The notes beneath the pieces are model-generated. The model saw nothing but the letters and a program-made list of their open reading frames with translations, ran no database searches and had not been told where the DNA came from. Positions 25,664-33,800 of a stretch of 35,490 nucleotides of DNA are shown piece after piece. A program made the position numbers and the translations under genes. The stretch is taken from assembly GCA_963848675.1 (NCBI GenBank), contig CAWKEY010000054.1, positions 1 through 35,490 on the forward strand, in the 5' to 3' direction. How positions within the stretch are numbered: the first letter of the stretch is position 1; every line of letters begins with the position of its first letter. The DNA comes from CAWKEY01 sp963848675 (GTDB lineage Bacteria > Pseudomonadota > Gammaproteobacteria > Methylococcales > Methylomonadaceae).

Positions 25664-25965
25664 TTAAGCACTAGCGGCAAGGGCTGGCAGAATGTTAAAT
25701 TCTGTCGCATGAACACATGCCGCGGTTGCGGCTCTGCCAAGTTTGGTCAAGTAATAACGATAGGCGCCGGGTACGCGTTTAATCATGCCAAATAGTCGCA
25801 GGCGTTTTATTTGGCGTGATAGCGAACTATCCGACACTTTTGAGAGATACGGTTTCAAATCAGCACGACGTAGTCCCTGTATTGTAAACTTGGGATCTGA
25901 CGCCGCGCGTAACCATGCCTGGTCAGCCGTGGCGAAGAAATTAAAGCCCCGCCAAGTGGTCTTTT
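25664..25965 (-). pseudogene. Truncated winged-helix-like gene fragment
   Basis: About 100 codons of a C-terminal region (TTWRGFNFFATADQAWLRAA, then KVSDSSLSRQIKRLRLFGMIKRV and YRYYLTKLGRAATAA). The layout helix-turn-helix plus 'YRYYLT..G' wing resembles a winged-helix DNA-binding end. The open frame continues to 26044, but the part beyond 25965 lies inside the IS66 end, so the N-terminal part has been lost or displaced. I remember similar C-terminal ends in element-associated hypothetical proteins but cannot name the family. Confidence 0.55.
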
Positions 25966-27425
25966 GTAAGCGCTTAATAAAGGACGTACTTGCCCTATTC
26001 AGTAGAATCCGATTTTTTAATATTCCACGGTAACAAGCCTTCAAGTTTTTCTACCGTGTCGGCATAAGGCAGTGCGTGGAGCACTTGGTTTAGATAGTCG
26101 TAAGGTTCCCAGCCATTGGCTTTGGCCGTTTCGATTAAGCTGTAATGAATCGCGCTGGCCTGTGCACCTTTGGGGGTATCCGAAAACAGCCAGGCTTTTC
26201 GGCCGATGACAAAAGGGCGAATGGCATTTTCAGCCAGGATGTTGCTGATATTCAGATCACCGTGCGTGCAATACACCGTCAGCTTTTCCCATTGATTGCT
26301 CAGATACGTCATCGCTTTTCCGGTAAGGCTGTCTTTCGGTACTTTATGTTGATTATCTTCCAGATAGGTTTTGATCTTAGTCAATACGGGCAGGCTGCGT
26401 TCTTGCCGGTGCTGGTATTTTTCCTCGGTGCTGAGGTCTTTGATCTGCCGCTCGATCAGATAGAGGCCATTGATAAAATGGAGCATGCCATCGGCTTTGC
26501 TCAGTTGGTGTGGCTGGCCTTTTTTTGCTTTGGGTTGCGCGGCTTGCGCGTCTTTAAATTTACGGCGTGCGTGATCCCAACAGCCGAGCGGGGTGATGTT
26601 ATTGGCGATGCAGACGGCATGGTAGCCGGCATAACCATCGGTTTGCAGATAGCCCTGAAAGCCATCGAGCAGGCGCAACGGCACCTCCTGACTGCGCGAC
26701 GGATCGTAGTCAAATAGTACGCTGGGTTGGCCGGGCGGACCGCCCAGGGTGACCCACATGTATTTGTCCGAGGTAACCGGCCGCCCCGGTTCTTTTAGCA
26801 CCTGCACCCGGGTCTCATCGGCCTGGATAAGGGCGCACGTATGCTGGTGTGCCCGGAGCAGATGACTCAGCGGTTGCAGTTGTCTGGCCAGGGCGATGAC
26901 CCAATTGGCCAGGGTGGCCCGGGAGAGTTCACCGCCATAGCGCGCTAAGATGCTTTCTTGCCGATAGAGCGGTAAACCATCACCGTATTTGGCGATCAGT
27001 ACAAAGCACATCAGGTCGATGCTGCCCATGGCCCCAGCGACAGGATGCTTGGGCATGGGGACAGCGGTGATCCGGCGTTGTTGTTCGCTTTGAACCGGCT
27101 CCAGAAACACCGCTTTTTCCTGCATATATTCTAAAATACGCACTTGCGCGGGAATAATATCCAGCTCTTCTCTGACCTTGGTAAAGAAGGTAGCGATTGC
27201 ACCGGCTTTTTCAGCATCACTCAGGGTGATAAAGATTTGTTCGCGGGGCAAGGCGCTGGAAAACGGTTTACGTCCGGGTTTTTGTCGGGTCTTCGCTCGC
27301 TGCTGGCTCGAGGGCTTCTGCCAGCGCCTCTTCTTCGGTGGCGTCGGCCGCCGTCTCCAGATCAATCTCTGCTTCGACTTCTGCTTCATCAAATAATGAG
27401 GCTTGCTGCGACTGCTCACCAAGTT
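25966..27425 (-). mobile_element. IS66-family element, partial
   Basis: The right end starts with gtaagcg at 25966, which matches the IS66 terminal consensus, 29 nt before the transposase stop. The homology runs to about 27423; then a stop and unrelated sequence appear before the IS5-family insertion at 27449. tnpA, tnpB and the other end are absent, so the element is truncated. Confidence 0.75.
25995..27423 (-). pseudogene. tnpC: IS66 transposase TnpC, frameshifted and N-terminally truncated
   Basis: The main open frame (475 codons from a GTG at 27422) carries the IS66 DDE core: first D in ALIQADETRVQVL, second in GYLQTDGYAGY, E in ILAENAIRPFVIGRK, plus the DHARRKF and C-terminal PYDYLNQVLHALP elements. 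Its first 50 residues are not family-like. In another frame the same DNA reads QQASLFDEAEVEAEIDLE..., the normal linker of the family, which meets PGRKPFSS after the homopolymer at 27279-27283 (five T on the plus strand). One base too many in that run would account for the shift. The extreme N-terminus is missing. It is not functional. Confidence 0.82.
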
Positions 27426-27448
27426 ATGAACTACGCTAGACTAACTTA

Positions 27449-28396
27449 GAGCTTATCCATAAATAATATTTACTTGATTTTTTGGCCGTATTTTACGTAA
27501 GGCGATAATAGAAGCAGCCAGCATAAGTAAGCCGAGGTACCTACGGTCCATTTTTTCATAGCGCACCAAGAGTTTTCTGAACCGGTTAAACCACGAATGA
27601 CAAACTTCAACCACCCACCGTCTAGCCTTGAAATCAGGGTTTTTGTCTTTTTCTGCAATTTCCTCACCTCGTGGCCTGACATGAGGGATATAGCTTCTTT
27701 CCTCAATCTCGCGCCGAGCCGGCTCGCCCACATAGCCAGCATCCAGGCAAAGGTTTTGTTTGAGAGTGTCCGGGTCAGGACGCTCGATAATAATCCCATC
27801 CAGGGTATCAGCCAGTAACTTGACATCATGGGTGTTCGCACCACTGATCACGAGGGCTAAGGGCAATCCCTTTTCATCGGTTAACAGGCTTCTTTTACTA
27901 CCGTTTTTACCTCGGTCGGTAGGGTTTCTGCCCACCGATTCCAGTGCTAACGGCGCCTTAACCATTGCCCCATCAAGGCTTTGCCATTCCCAGGCAATGC
28001 CTTCCAGTTCGTCATATTCCAATAAGCTGGCACGCCATAACTTTTCAAACATGCCTGATGCCTGCCATTCCAGGAAATACCTGTGAACAGCACTGGCACT
28101 ACCATAGTCACTTTTAGGCAGGGCTTTCCATTGACAACCTGTGCGCAAAACATAAAGAATCCCCTCAAATACTTTTCGCGGGTTTTGGGCTTTTCTGCCT
28201 CCACCTGGCTTGCGTTTATAGTCCTTTGTTGAATGCCTTTTCCGCTCTGGAATCAATTGTTCCACTCTTGCCCAAAAATCATCCGATACTTTCCAGCTTT
28301 GTAACCTTTTCAAGAAATTGCAACCTCTTATAAAACCCAAATGTGCAATTATTTTCCAATAATCTGAAATTTATCAAGTTATTTATGGATAAGCTC
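27449..28396 (-). mobile_element. IS5-family insertion sequence, intact, with TTA duplication
   Basis: 948 bp with 18-bp terminal inverted repeats (gagcttatccataaataa and its complement at the right end), flanked by a direct TTA duplication at 27446-27448 and 28397-28399. A 3-bp TNA duplication and this length fit the IS1031 group of the IS5 family. It landed in the remains of the IS66 element or next to them. Confidence 0.9.
27453..28340 (-). CDS. IS5-family transposase
   Basis: 295 residues, single uninterrupted frame. The N-terminal part (WARVEQLIPERKRHSTK, then GILYVLRTGCQWKALPK) is the IS5/IS1031 transposase DUF4096 type. The DDE residues are D in SLDGAMVKAPLALESVG, D in LCLDAGYVGEPARR, and E in the C-terminal WVVEVCHSWFNRFRKLLVRYEK. 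The stop lies inside the left terminal repeat. The transposase should be active and is the only coding sequence in the element. Its first residues (MGFIRGCNFL) are less certain. Confidence 0.92.
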   Translation of the reverse strand: MGFIRGCNFLKRLQSWKVSDDFWARVEQLIPERKRHSTKDYKRKPGGGRKAQNPRKVFEGILYVLRTGCQWKALPKSDYGSASAVHRYFLEWQASGMFEKLWRASLLEYDELEGIAWEWQSLDGAMVKAPLALESVGRNPTDRGKNGSKRSLLTDEKGLPLALVISGANTHDVKLLADTLDGIIIERPDPDTLKQNLCLDAGYVGEPARREIEERSYIPHVRPRGEEIAEKDKNPDFKARRWVVEVCHSWFNRFRKLLVRYEKMDRRYLGLLMLAASIIALRKIRPKNQVNIIYG

Positions 28397-28399
28397 TTA

Positions 28400-28662
28400 G
28401 TACTACTTCGCCGAGATCAAGCTATGAAGCTGAGCGCTAGACTTTTGTAGTGAGCCGTGCGCTTTCGAATGCACGACCATCGCATTAAAAGAACGATCTT
28501 CGCAACATAACATTAATTGAATCAATTCTTTACAACCTGCTATTTGTTGATATTGAGCCCCAGAAAGCCCGATTGATCTGACATCGGCATTTCAATACTG
28601 CACATTTTCGGGCACATAATATTGTTTGGACTATTTTATAATTCTTCGATTTATAGCCCAAT
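28400..28662. other. Intergenic region, no supported gene
   Basis: It lies between the IS5-family element and the HigA gene. A 36-residue minus-strand frame (28403-28513) is too short to support. A stretch at about 28418-28444 resembles 27419-27441 on the other side of the IS (caag-tatgaa...cgctagac). Confidence 0.4.
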
Positions 28663-29022
28663 TTAGGCAATATCAGCTAATAAACTCTCATAAGGGATAT
28701 GCAAACCATCATGTAGGCGTTTTATCATTTTCAGGCTCAAAGGACGTTTATGATTCAGCACTTCAGATACTCTGCCACTGCTCCCAATAAATACCTTTAA
28801 GTCCTTAGGGGTCAACCCCTGTTGATCCATTCTGAATTTGATCGCTTCAATCGGATCTGGCGGGTTAATCGGGTAATGCTTGTTTTCATAGGCCTCAATC
28901 AAGGTCACCAGAATTTCCATTTCATCCGCTTCGGCGGTGCCTTCTTCTGCCTGAAAGATAACCTCCAGACGTTGAAAGGCCTCCTGTAAATCTTCGTCAC
29001 TACGGATAGGCTTAATATTCAT
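28663..29022 (-). CDS. higA: HigA-type antitoxin (XRE helix-turn-helix)
   Basis: 119 residues from the ATG at 29022 (MNIKPIRSDEDL), preferred to the longer frame to 29058 because it overlaps the toxin end by 11 nt, as usual in such pairs. The C-terminal half is a Cro/XRE HTH (GLTPKDLKVFIGSSGRVSEVLNHKRPLSLKMIKRLHDGLHIP). The N-terminal region holds IEAYENKHYPINPPDPIEAI, typical of the HigA branch with the DNA-binding domain at the C-terminus. It should neutralise the HigB-type partner and repress the operon. The toxin gene comes first, the order typical of higBA. Confidence 0.9.
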   Translation of the reverse strand: MNIKPIRSDEDLQEAFQRLEVIFQAEEGTAEADEMEILVTLIEAYENKHYPINPPDPIEAIKFRMDQQGLTPKDLKVFIGSSGRVSEVLNHKRPLSLKMIKRLHDGLHIPYESLLADIA

Positions 29023-29320
29023 TGATATTCTCGACATTAATCTTATCGTATTGAGCATGTGTGCCGATAAATTTCACCCAGGCAATGCCTGCTCGATACT
29101 GCATTTCTACCACTAATCGGTATTTATTACCGCCGATGTTGAAAACAACGCGATTGTTATTACAGATACTCGCGCTACCATATTGCGACTTGACGGCTTG
29201 CGGCGAAGACCAATCTGATTTAATAGCTTCTTCGTACCAGCTTTCCAGTGGACCTTGTGCATCACGATAAGCAGACTGTTCCCAGAATTTTTTTAAAGTG
29301 CTTTTCGCAATTACGCGCAT
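29012..29320 (-). CDS. higB: HigB-type mRNA interferase toxin
   Basis: 102 residues matching the HigB (RelE-superfamily) fold: MRVIAKSTLKKFWEQ, then DAQGPLESWYEEAIKSDW and RVVFNIGGNKYRLVVEMQY, ending WVKFIGTHAQYDKIN. The family cleaves mRNA on the ribosome; the conserved arginine, lysine and histidine positions are present (R in NKYRLV, H in GTHAQYD). It lies directly upstream of the antitoxin gene, overlapping it by 11 nt. Confidence 0.9.
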   Translation of the reverse strand: MRVIAKSTLKKFWEQSAYRDAQGPLESWYEEAIKSDWSSPQAVKSQYGSASICNNNRVVFNIGGNKYRLVVEMQYRAGIAWVKFIGTHAQYDKINVENINEY

Positions 29321-29330
29321 AACTCAACAT

Positions 29331-29349
29331 GGCTCCCATAATGGGAGCC
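29331..29349. promoter_or_regulatory. Perfect palindrome, probable higBA operator
   Basis: ggctcccataatgggagcc has two 9-bp arms and a single central base. It sits 11 nt upstream of the higB start, where HigA/HigBA complexes typically bind. That it is the operator is inferred from position and symmetry. The rest of 29321-29610 holds no gene. Confidence 0.6.
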
Positions 29350-29610
29350 ATTGTAAGCAACGCTAAACGCTTAATCAAGCGACTGTAGCGGAAAAATGAA
29401 ATGAGTTATATTATCAGGCTCTGTCGCAATGATTGAACGAGTGAGGGATAATTCACTATTTTAAAGAACCGAAAGTTCGAATCATTAATTTTTCAGGTTT
29501 GGATAACGTGAGACCGCTGGCAATTCAATATTCGCTGAAATAGACAAAATCAGGCAACTTCGGTAAGACAGAAATGATTTTCCTTTATTTCAGGGTAAAA
29601 GAGGTAAGTT

Positions 29611-30255
29611 ATGGGTCGAAGGACTGAATACGTGGATGAGATCGAAACGCTTACGCTGAGCCATTATAATCAGAATGCGGAAGCATTTTGGCATGGCACC
29701 AAAGACCACGACGTCACACAAAACTACGCGGCATTTTTAGCCCCGTTTCCAAAAGATAAAAAGCTGGATATATTAGACCTGGGCTGCGGACCTGGAAGAG
29801 ATGTTAACTATTTTAAGTCATTGGGTCACAGACCAGTAGGCCTAGACGGCAGTGAAGTGTTTTGCAGTATGGCCCGCCAGTATACGGGCTGCTTAATTCT
29901 TCATCAAAAGTTTCTTAGCCTGGCATTATCCAGGCACGCTTTCGATGGCATCTTCGCCAATGCGTCTTTATTTCATGTTCCCAGCCAGGAACTGCCGCGG
30001 GTGCTTGACAACTTGCACGCCGCATTAAGACCGGGCGGGATTTTATTTTTATCCAACCCTCGCGGCAATCATGAAGGCTGGTCAGGACAACGCTACGGTC
30101 ATTACCTGCAATTTGATGCCAGCAAGCTATTTCTGGAGGCAGCAGGTTTTAACGTGATCGATTATTATTACCGACCCTCAGGTAAACCGAACCATGAGCA
30201 ACCCTGGTTAGCAATCGTGGCTCAAGCCAGCGTGTTCAAAGACCCTTATGAATAG
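29611..30255 (+). CDS. Class I SAM-dependent methyltransferase
   Basis: 214 residues with a good Shine-Dalgarno (agaggtaag). A Rossmann methyltransferase: the cofactor loop ILDLGCGPGRDVNYFKSLGHRPVG (about residues 54-77), the acidic end of beta2 in GLDGSEVF, and motif IV/V in FDGIFANASLFHVP with LHAALRPGGILFLSNP. It lacks sequence that names the substrate; a small-molecule methyltransferase is most likely. It overlaps the next frame by a few nucleotides. It may belong to a short operon with the YceI gene. Confidence 0.9.
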   Translation: MGRRTEYVDEIETLTLSHYNQNAEAFWHGTKDHDVTQNYAAFLAPFPKDKKLDILDLGCGPGRDVNYFKSLGHRPVGLDGSEVFCSMARQYTGCLILHQKFLSLALSRHAFDGIFANASLFHVPSQELPRVLDNLHAALRPGGILFLSNPRGNHEGWSGQRYGHYLQFDASKLFLEAAGFNVIDYYYRPSGKPNHEQPWLAIVAQASVFKDPYE

Positions 30256-30274
30256 AAACACAGGTATTTTAATT

Positions 30275-30841
30275 ATGAAACAGAGCATTCTTGCGTTGAT
30301 GATTAGCTGTACAGCAAGCTTTTCCGCCATGGCCGCCAATTCTTATACCGTTGATCCCCGGCATACTTTTCCGAGCTTTGAGATCAATCATCTGGGATTT
30401 TCAATTCAACGGGGTCGTTTTAATCAGACTAGCGGCAACGTGCAGCTTGACCCTGAATTGGCAACGGGGCGCATACAAATCGCTATTGAAACGGCTTCGA
30501 TCAGCACCGGGCTTGCCGAACTGGAAAAGCACTTACGCAGCGACGATTTTCTTGATGCAGCGCACTATCCACAGATTACCTTTATATCGGACCAGCTCAG
30601 CTTCAACAAAGATCAACTGGTTGCCGCCGATGGCATCCTCACGCTGCACGGTATTTCCAAACCGGTGCATCTGACGGTAGATCATTTTTACTGTGGAATG
30701 AACCTGATACCCATGAAGTACACCTGCGGCGCCAATGCAACCACCACGATTAAGCGTTCTGAATTTGGCATAGACAAATATGTGCCAAAAGTGGCTGATG
30801 AGGTCAACATTGCGATTCAGATTGAAGCGACCAAAGATTGA
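30275..30841 (+). CDS. YceI-family periplasmic lipid-binding protein
   Basis: 188 residues from the ATG at 30275; the upstream ATG at 30248 overlaps the methyltransferase end and adds nine unlikely residues. Signal peptide MKQSILALMISCTASFSAMA/AN. The YceI fold is seen in SYTVDPRHTFPSFEINHLGFSI, the GNVQLDPELATGRIQIAIETASIST strand pair and DGILTLHGISKPVHLTVDHF. Family members are lipocalin-like and bind isoprenoid or other lipids in the periplasm. C-terminal KRSEFGIDKYVPKVADEVNIAIQIEA is also family-typical. Only a weak Shine-Dalgarno is seen (cagg). Confidence 0.92.
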   Translation: MKQSILALMISCTASFSAMAANSYTVDPRHTFPSFEINHLGFSIQRGRFNQTSGNVQLDPELATGRIQIAIETASISTGLAELEKHLRSDDFLDAAHYPQITFISDQLSFNKDQLVAADGILTLHGISKPVHLTVDHFYCGMNLIPMKYTCGANATTTIKRSEFGIDKYVPKVADEVNIAIQIEATKD

Positions 30842-30876
30842 TTCATCTTTATTCATTACCAACCCAGAAAAATAAA

Positions 30877-31734
30877 ATGTTATTTACTCACGAAAAAGAA
30901 ACCGGAAAGCTTACGGCTGTTTTGGAGGCTGACGATTCAACGCAGGTTTATCGGTGCTTACCGACTGTCTGTATGAATCCGGTTTGTGAATGTAATGATG
31001 TATTCCTAAAGTTTGAACGATCGGGTGAAACTCATAACGTTGGAATCAATATAGAAGACAGAACGTTAATTGAACGCGACAATGTTTCAACTAGTGATGC
31101 ATTTGCTACGCAGGTTTTTGATCTGCTGGATGAGTCAGATTTCAAGATTTTAAAAAACGTCTACTGGACGCATAAACAAATCGGCACGGAAACGGCTGAT
31201 TTTTCACAATTAAAAGTTGAATTCCCGAAAGATGATATCGAACGCGACGGCATCCTGATTATATATAACAAGGTGCTTCCTTATGCGAACAGATTTGAGG
31301 TCACGATTGAAGGCATGCGCTATATTGCAGAAGATCAGTATTGCGTCAGAAATAAATGCCATTGTACGGAAACGCTACTTTGCTTGTATCCCCTCATCAA
31401 TGTAGACGCTGATGCGTATACGGAAGTCGAGCCAGTTGATCTGGCATCGACCATTTGGGTCGACTATCAGTCAAAAAAATGGGTGCCGGAGGATAAATCG
31501 CGGGGTGGCCACCTCAACATCATGCAAACGCGATCTGCACTGGAAAATCGATACCAGAATCTATATGACATCGTGCGTCAACGTCATCAGCGACTGAAAC
31601 TGCTTTACAACAACTACCTAAAAACGCTCCCCTCTGAAAAAAGCCAAAAAGTCGGCAGAAATGCCTCCTGTCCGTGCGGGTCAGGCAAAAAATTTAAAAA
31701 GTGCTGCGGCTCAAACAGCGCTTTCTTGGCTTAA
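30877..31734 (+). CDS. SEC-C motif protein, unknown function
   Basis: 285 residues from the ATG at 30877 (MLFTHEKETGKL); a TTG 39 nt earlier is a less likely start. The C-terminus has a clear SEC-C zinc motif: GRNASCPCGSGKKFKKCCGSN (cysteines spaced C-x-C...C-C as in the C-terminus of SecA). Two more Cys pairs occur upstream (CMNPVCEC near residue 33; CVRNKCHCTETLLC about 156-169), possibly further metal sites. It is not recognisable beyond the SEC-C tail. The next gene downstream (142 nt) is an interrupted hypothetical gene. Confidence 0.75.
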   Translation: MLFTHEKETGKLTAVLEADDSTQVYRCLPTVCMNPVCECNDVFLKFERSGETHNVGINIEDRTLIERDNVSTSDAFATQVFDLLDESDFKILKNVYWTHKQIGTETADFSQLKVEFPKDDIERDGILIIYNKVLPYANRFEVTIEGMRYIAEDQYCVRNKCHCTETLLCLYPLINVDADAYTEVEPVDLASTIWVDYQSKKWVPEDKSRGGHLNIMQTRSALENRYQNLYDIVRQRHQRLKLLYNNYLKTLPSEKSQKVGRNASCPCGSGKKFKKCCGSNSAFLA

Positions 31735-31876
31735 CCGGTTATTTTGTCCTCAAAATAAGCGCTAAAAAATCATAACCCGCGCAGAAATTTACCCGCATAA
31801 CATTTCGCACCCGTTAAGCTATCAACTGATTTTAAGTTTTGAAACCCGTTTTCCACTTTGAATTGACTATAAAGAC

Positions 31877-32450
31877 ATGAGAAAAATAGCAACTAAAGTC
31901 TCAAAACGAATAAACAAGTTCAATGCAAGCAAAGTGATTGATCTGAATGCGTATCGACAGCAGAAAAAAGCAACAGAAGACCTCTTCAATCAAATAATCA
32001 CCACAGAAAAGGCCATTAAAACAGGACATGATCCTTTACATGCCGTTTATATACATACCCAAAATTTACTATCGGCACTCGTAGAAGCCCTGCAAGATAT
32101 TCCTGAACCCTCCTTGAGTCGCTTGTTGAAAATTTTTGAAGCGGCTGATGATGCGTATGTTCCAAGTGGCCCTCCGATGAGCCCACTCACGAAAAGTTAT
32201 TTTAATTGCTGGCTCTTGTTTGATCTCCATGCCGTACTACATAAAGAAACGCTCACCACCATTATTATTGATCTGGCGCATCAGTTGGGTTTACACACCG
32301 ATATGGTCAAAGTCATACAGATGATGCAAGACTCTCGCATAGGCATTTATGAATTGATGGGCCGTCAGGGTGACAGAGTTTTATTAAGGGAGCTAACCGG
32401 CAATACAGTCATACCCTGTATCTGCCCAGCCGGCTACCTGGGAACACATC
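31877..32450 (+). pseudogene. Hypothetical gene interrupted by ISAs1 (5' part)
   Basis: The 5' part of an unknown gene (about 192 codons up to GYLGTHP). Rejoining across the 10-bp target duplication gives GYLGTHPGELWFVR and then a stop soon after (HRYRNKS). A GELWFVR-type motif is known to me from longer hypothetical proteins with a further C-terminal part, which seems missing or frameshifted here. The 203-residue open frame read through the IS adds an artificial tail from the element. I do not recognise a function; the helical N-terminal half (DPLHAVYIHTQNLLSALVEALQ) gives no clue. Confidence 0.6.
32441..32450. repeat. Left target-site duplication of ISAs1
   Basis: ggaacacatc here recurs at 33707-33716, just outside the other end of the element. 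Because the repeat tips share bases, an 8-9 bp duplication is also compatible. Confidence 0.8.
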
Positions 32451-33706
32451 CACGGCTTTCTCATAAAAAAACTATTGCAATATTGTAAAATATAAGTTTT
32501 TTTGAGCTTACGAAAATATGCCCATCCTAGCCTCAACGGATACCAACGGACTTGAAAACAAATTGGGTGAAGCAGAAATAAAATTTATTGATGTGCTCAA
32601 CGCGTTACCCGATACACGGGATAACCGTGGTAAGCGTCACTCACTGACCTTTCTGGTCGCTACAGTTGTTTTTGCCATCTTGGTTGGCCGCTCAAAAGTA
32701 TCCAGTATTCACCGCTACATGATGAATAAAATTGATTGGTTACGCGAAGTGACTGGTTTTAAGGATGCAACACCGGTTTCTCGTGCCCATTTACCGAGAA
32801 TGCTGGCCAACCTGGATTGGGAGGGTTTAAATAATGCGATTCATCAGTGCTTTGATGAACACACTGCGCAATTGATTCAGCATGAATGGCTCAGTATCGA
32901 TGGCAAAGTCATGAGAGGCACGTTGAAATCAGGTGAAAAACAGGCCCTCATTCATGCCGTTTCGCATGATAGCCGAATCGATGTGGCGCAAGCTCGTCAA
33001 GTCGGTGATAAAGCCAGCGAGATTACGGTAGTGCGTGAATTTATAAAAGAAACCGGATTAGACGCGCATCAACTCAGTATGGATGCGCATCATTGCAATC
33101 CTGAGACCCTCACGCAAATCAACCAGGCCGAAGGTCTTTATCTGGTTCAAGTCAAAGAAAATCAACCCAAGTTACTCGAACACTGCCGCATTTTAGCTGA
33201 CCACTCATCATGTGCCGAAACCATTGACTATGACCTCAGTCATGGCCGTATCAGCACACGACAGGCCAATTTGTATGATTTGTCACTATCGGATATTGAT
33301 GACCGTTGGCAAAACAGTGGTTTACGAACTTTAATAGCGATGAATCGCGAAACCATTGAAAAATCGAGTCACAAAACAAGCCATGAAACCGCCTACTATG
33401 TGAGCAATTATCAGGTCAATGATCGGCAGCGCGGCGTTGAAATCTTAGCGAATACTATTCGCCGGCATTGGGGCGTGGAATCCAACAATTGTCAATTAGA
33501 TGTCACATTTAAAGAAGACCACATTCAGGTCAAGAATGGCACACAAGCGCAAATCATGGGCAAGTTGCGTTTTTTAGCCATGAATTTACTGCGATGGTCA
33601 AAGACTGGAGAGCACAATTTTCAAGCCAGCATTGAAACATTCATGGATGCCCCCGAGTCGTTAATTTTAATGCTTAGGCAAGTTAATTTTTTATGAGAAA
33701 GCCGTG
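32451..33706 (+). mobile_element. ISAs1-family insertion sequence, intact
   Basis: 1256 bp bounded by inverted repeats starting cacggctttctcataaaaaa, repeated in complement at the right end (ttttttatgagaaagccgtg), with 10-bp direct repeats outside (32441-32450, 33707-33716). It carries one transposase gene. The clean ends and duplication argue for a fairly recent insertion into the hypothetical gene. Confidence 0.9.
32518..33696 (+). CDS. ISAs1-family transposase
   Basis: 392 residues, intact. The N-terminal DDE_Tnp_1-associated region includes FIDVLNALPDTRDNRGKRHSLTFLVATVVF. DDE catalytic residues: D in LSIDGKVMRG, D in QLSMDAHHCNPETL and E in HWGVESNNCQLDVTFKEDH. The stop overlaps the right end region of the IS. 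It is the single gene of the element. Confidence 0.93.
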   Translation: MPILASTDTNGLENKLGEAEIKFIDVLNALPDTRDNRGKRHSLTFLVATVVFAILVGRSKVSSIHRYMMNKIDWLREVTGFKDATPVSRAHLPRMLANLDWEGLNNAIHQCFDEHTAQLIQHEWLSIDGKVMRGTLKSGEKQALIHAVSHDSRIDVAQARQVGDKASEITVVREFIKETGLDAHQLSMDAHHCNPETLTQINQAEGLYLVQVKENQPKLLEHCRILADHSSCAETIDYDLSHGRISTRQANLYDLSLSDIDDRWQNSGLRTLIAMNRETIEKSSHKTSHETAYYVSNYQVNDRQRGVEILANTIRRHWGVESNNCQLDVTFKEDHIQVKNGTQAQIMGKLRFLAMNLLRWSKTGEHNFQASIETFMDAPESLILMLRQVNFL

Positions 33707-33800
33707 GGAACACATCCAGGCGAACTATGGTTTGTAAGGCATCGGTATCGAAATAAAAGTTAAATCCGCCAGTATTCCTGACAAAGAAACCTTCTTCAAC
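33707..33800 (+). pseudogene. 3' remnant of the ISAs1-interrupted gene
   Basis: It begins with the right copy of the target duplication (33707-33716). In frame with the upstream part it reads GELWFVRHRYRNKS and then a stop. Another frame of the same stretch reads IEIKVKSASIPDKETFFNQYL, up to the IS4 edge at 33801, so the true 3' end of the gene may be frameshifted. The IS4 element then removes whatever followed. Confidence 0.45.

Noticed and set aside
25966..26044. N-terminal part of the 126-residue frame at 25664-26044
   Set aside because: It lies inside the end of the IS66 element; the frame is open by chance across the boundary.
32451..32488. C-terminal tail RLSHKKTIAIL of the 203-residue hypothetical protein
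   Set aside because: It is translated from the ISAs1 terminal repeat, not from the original gene.
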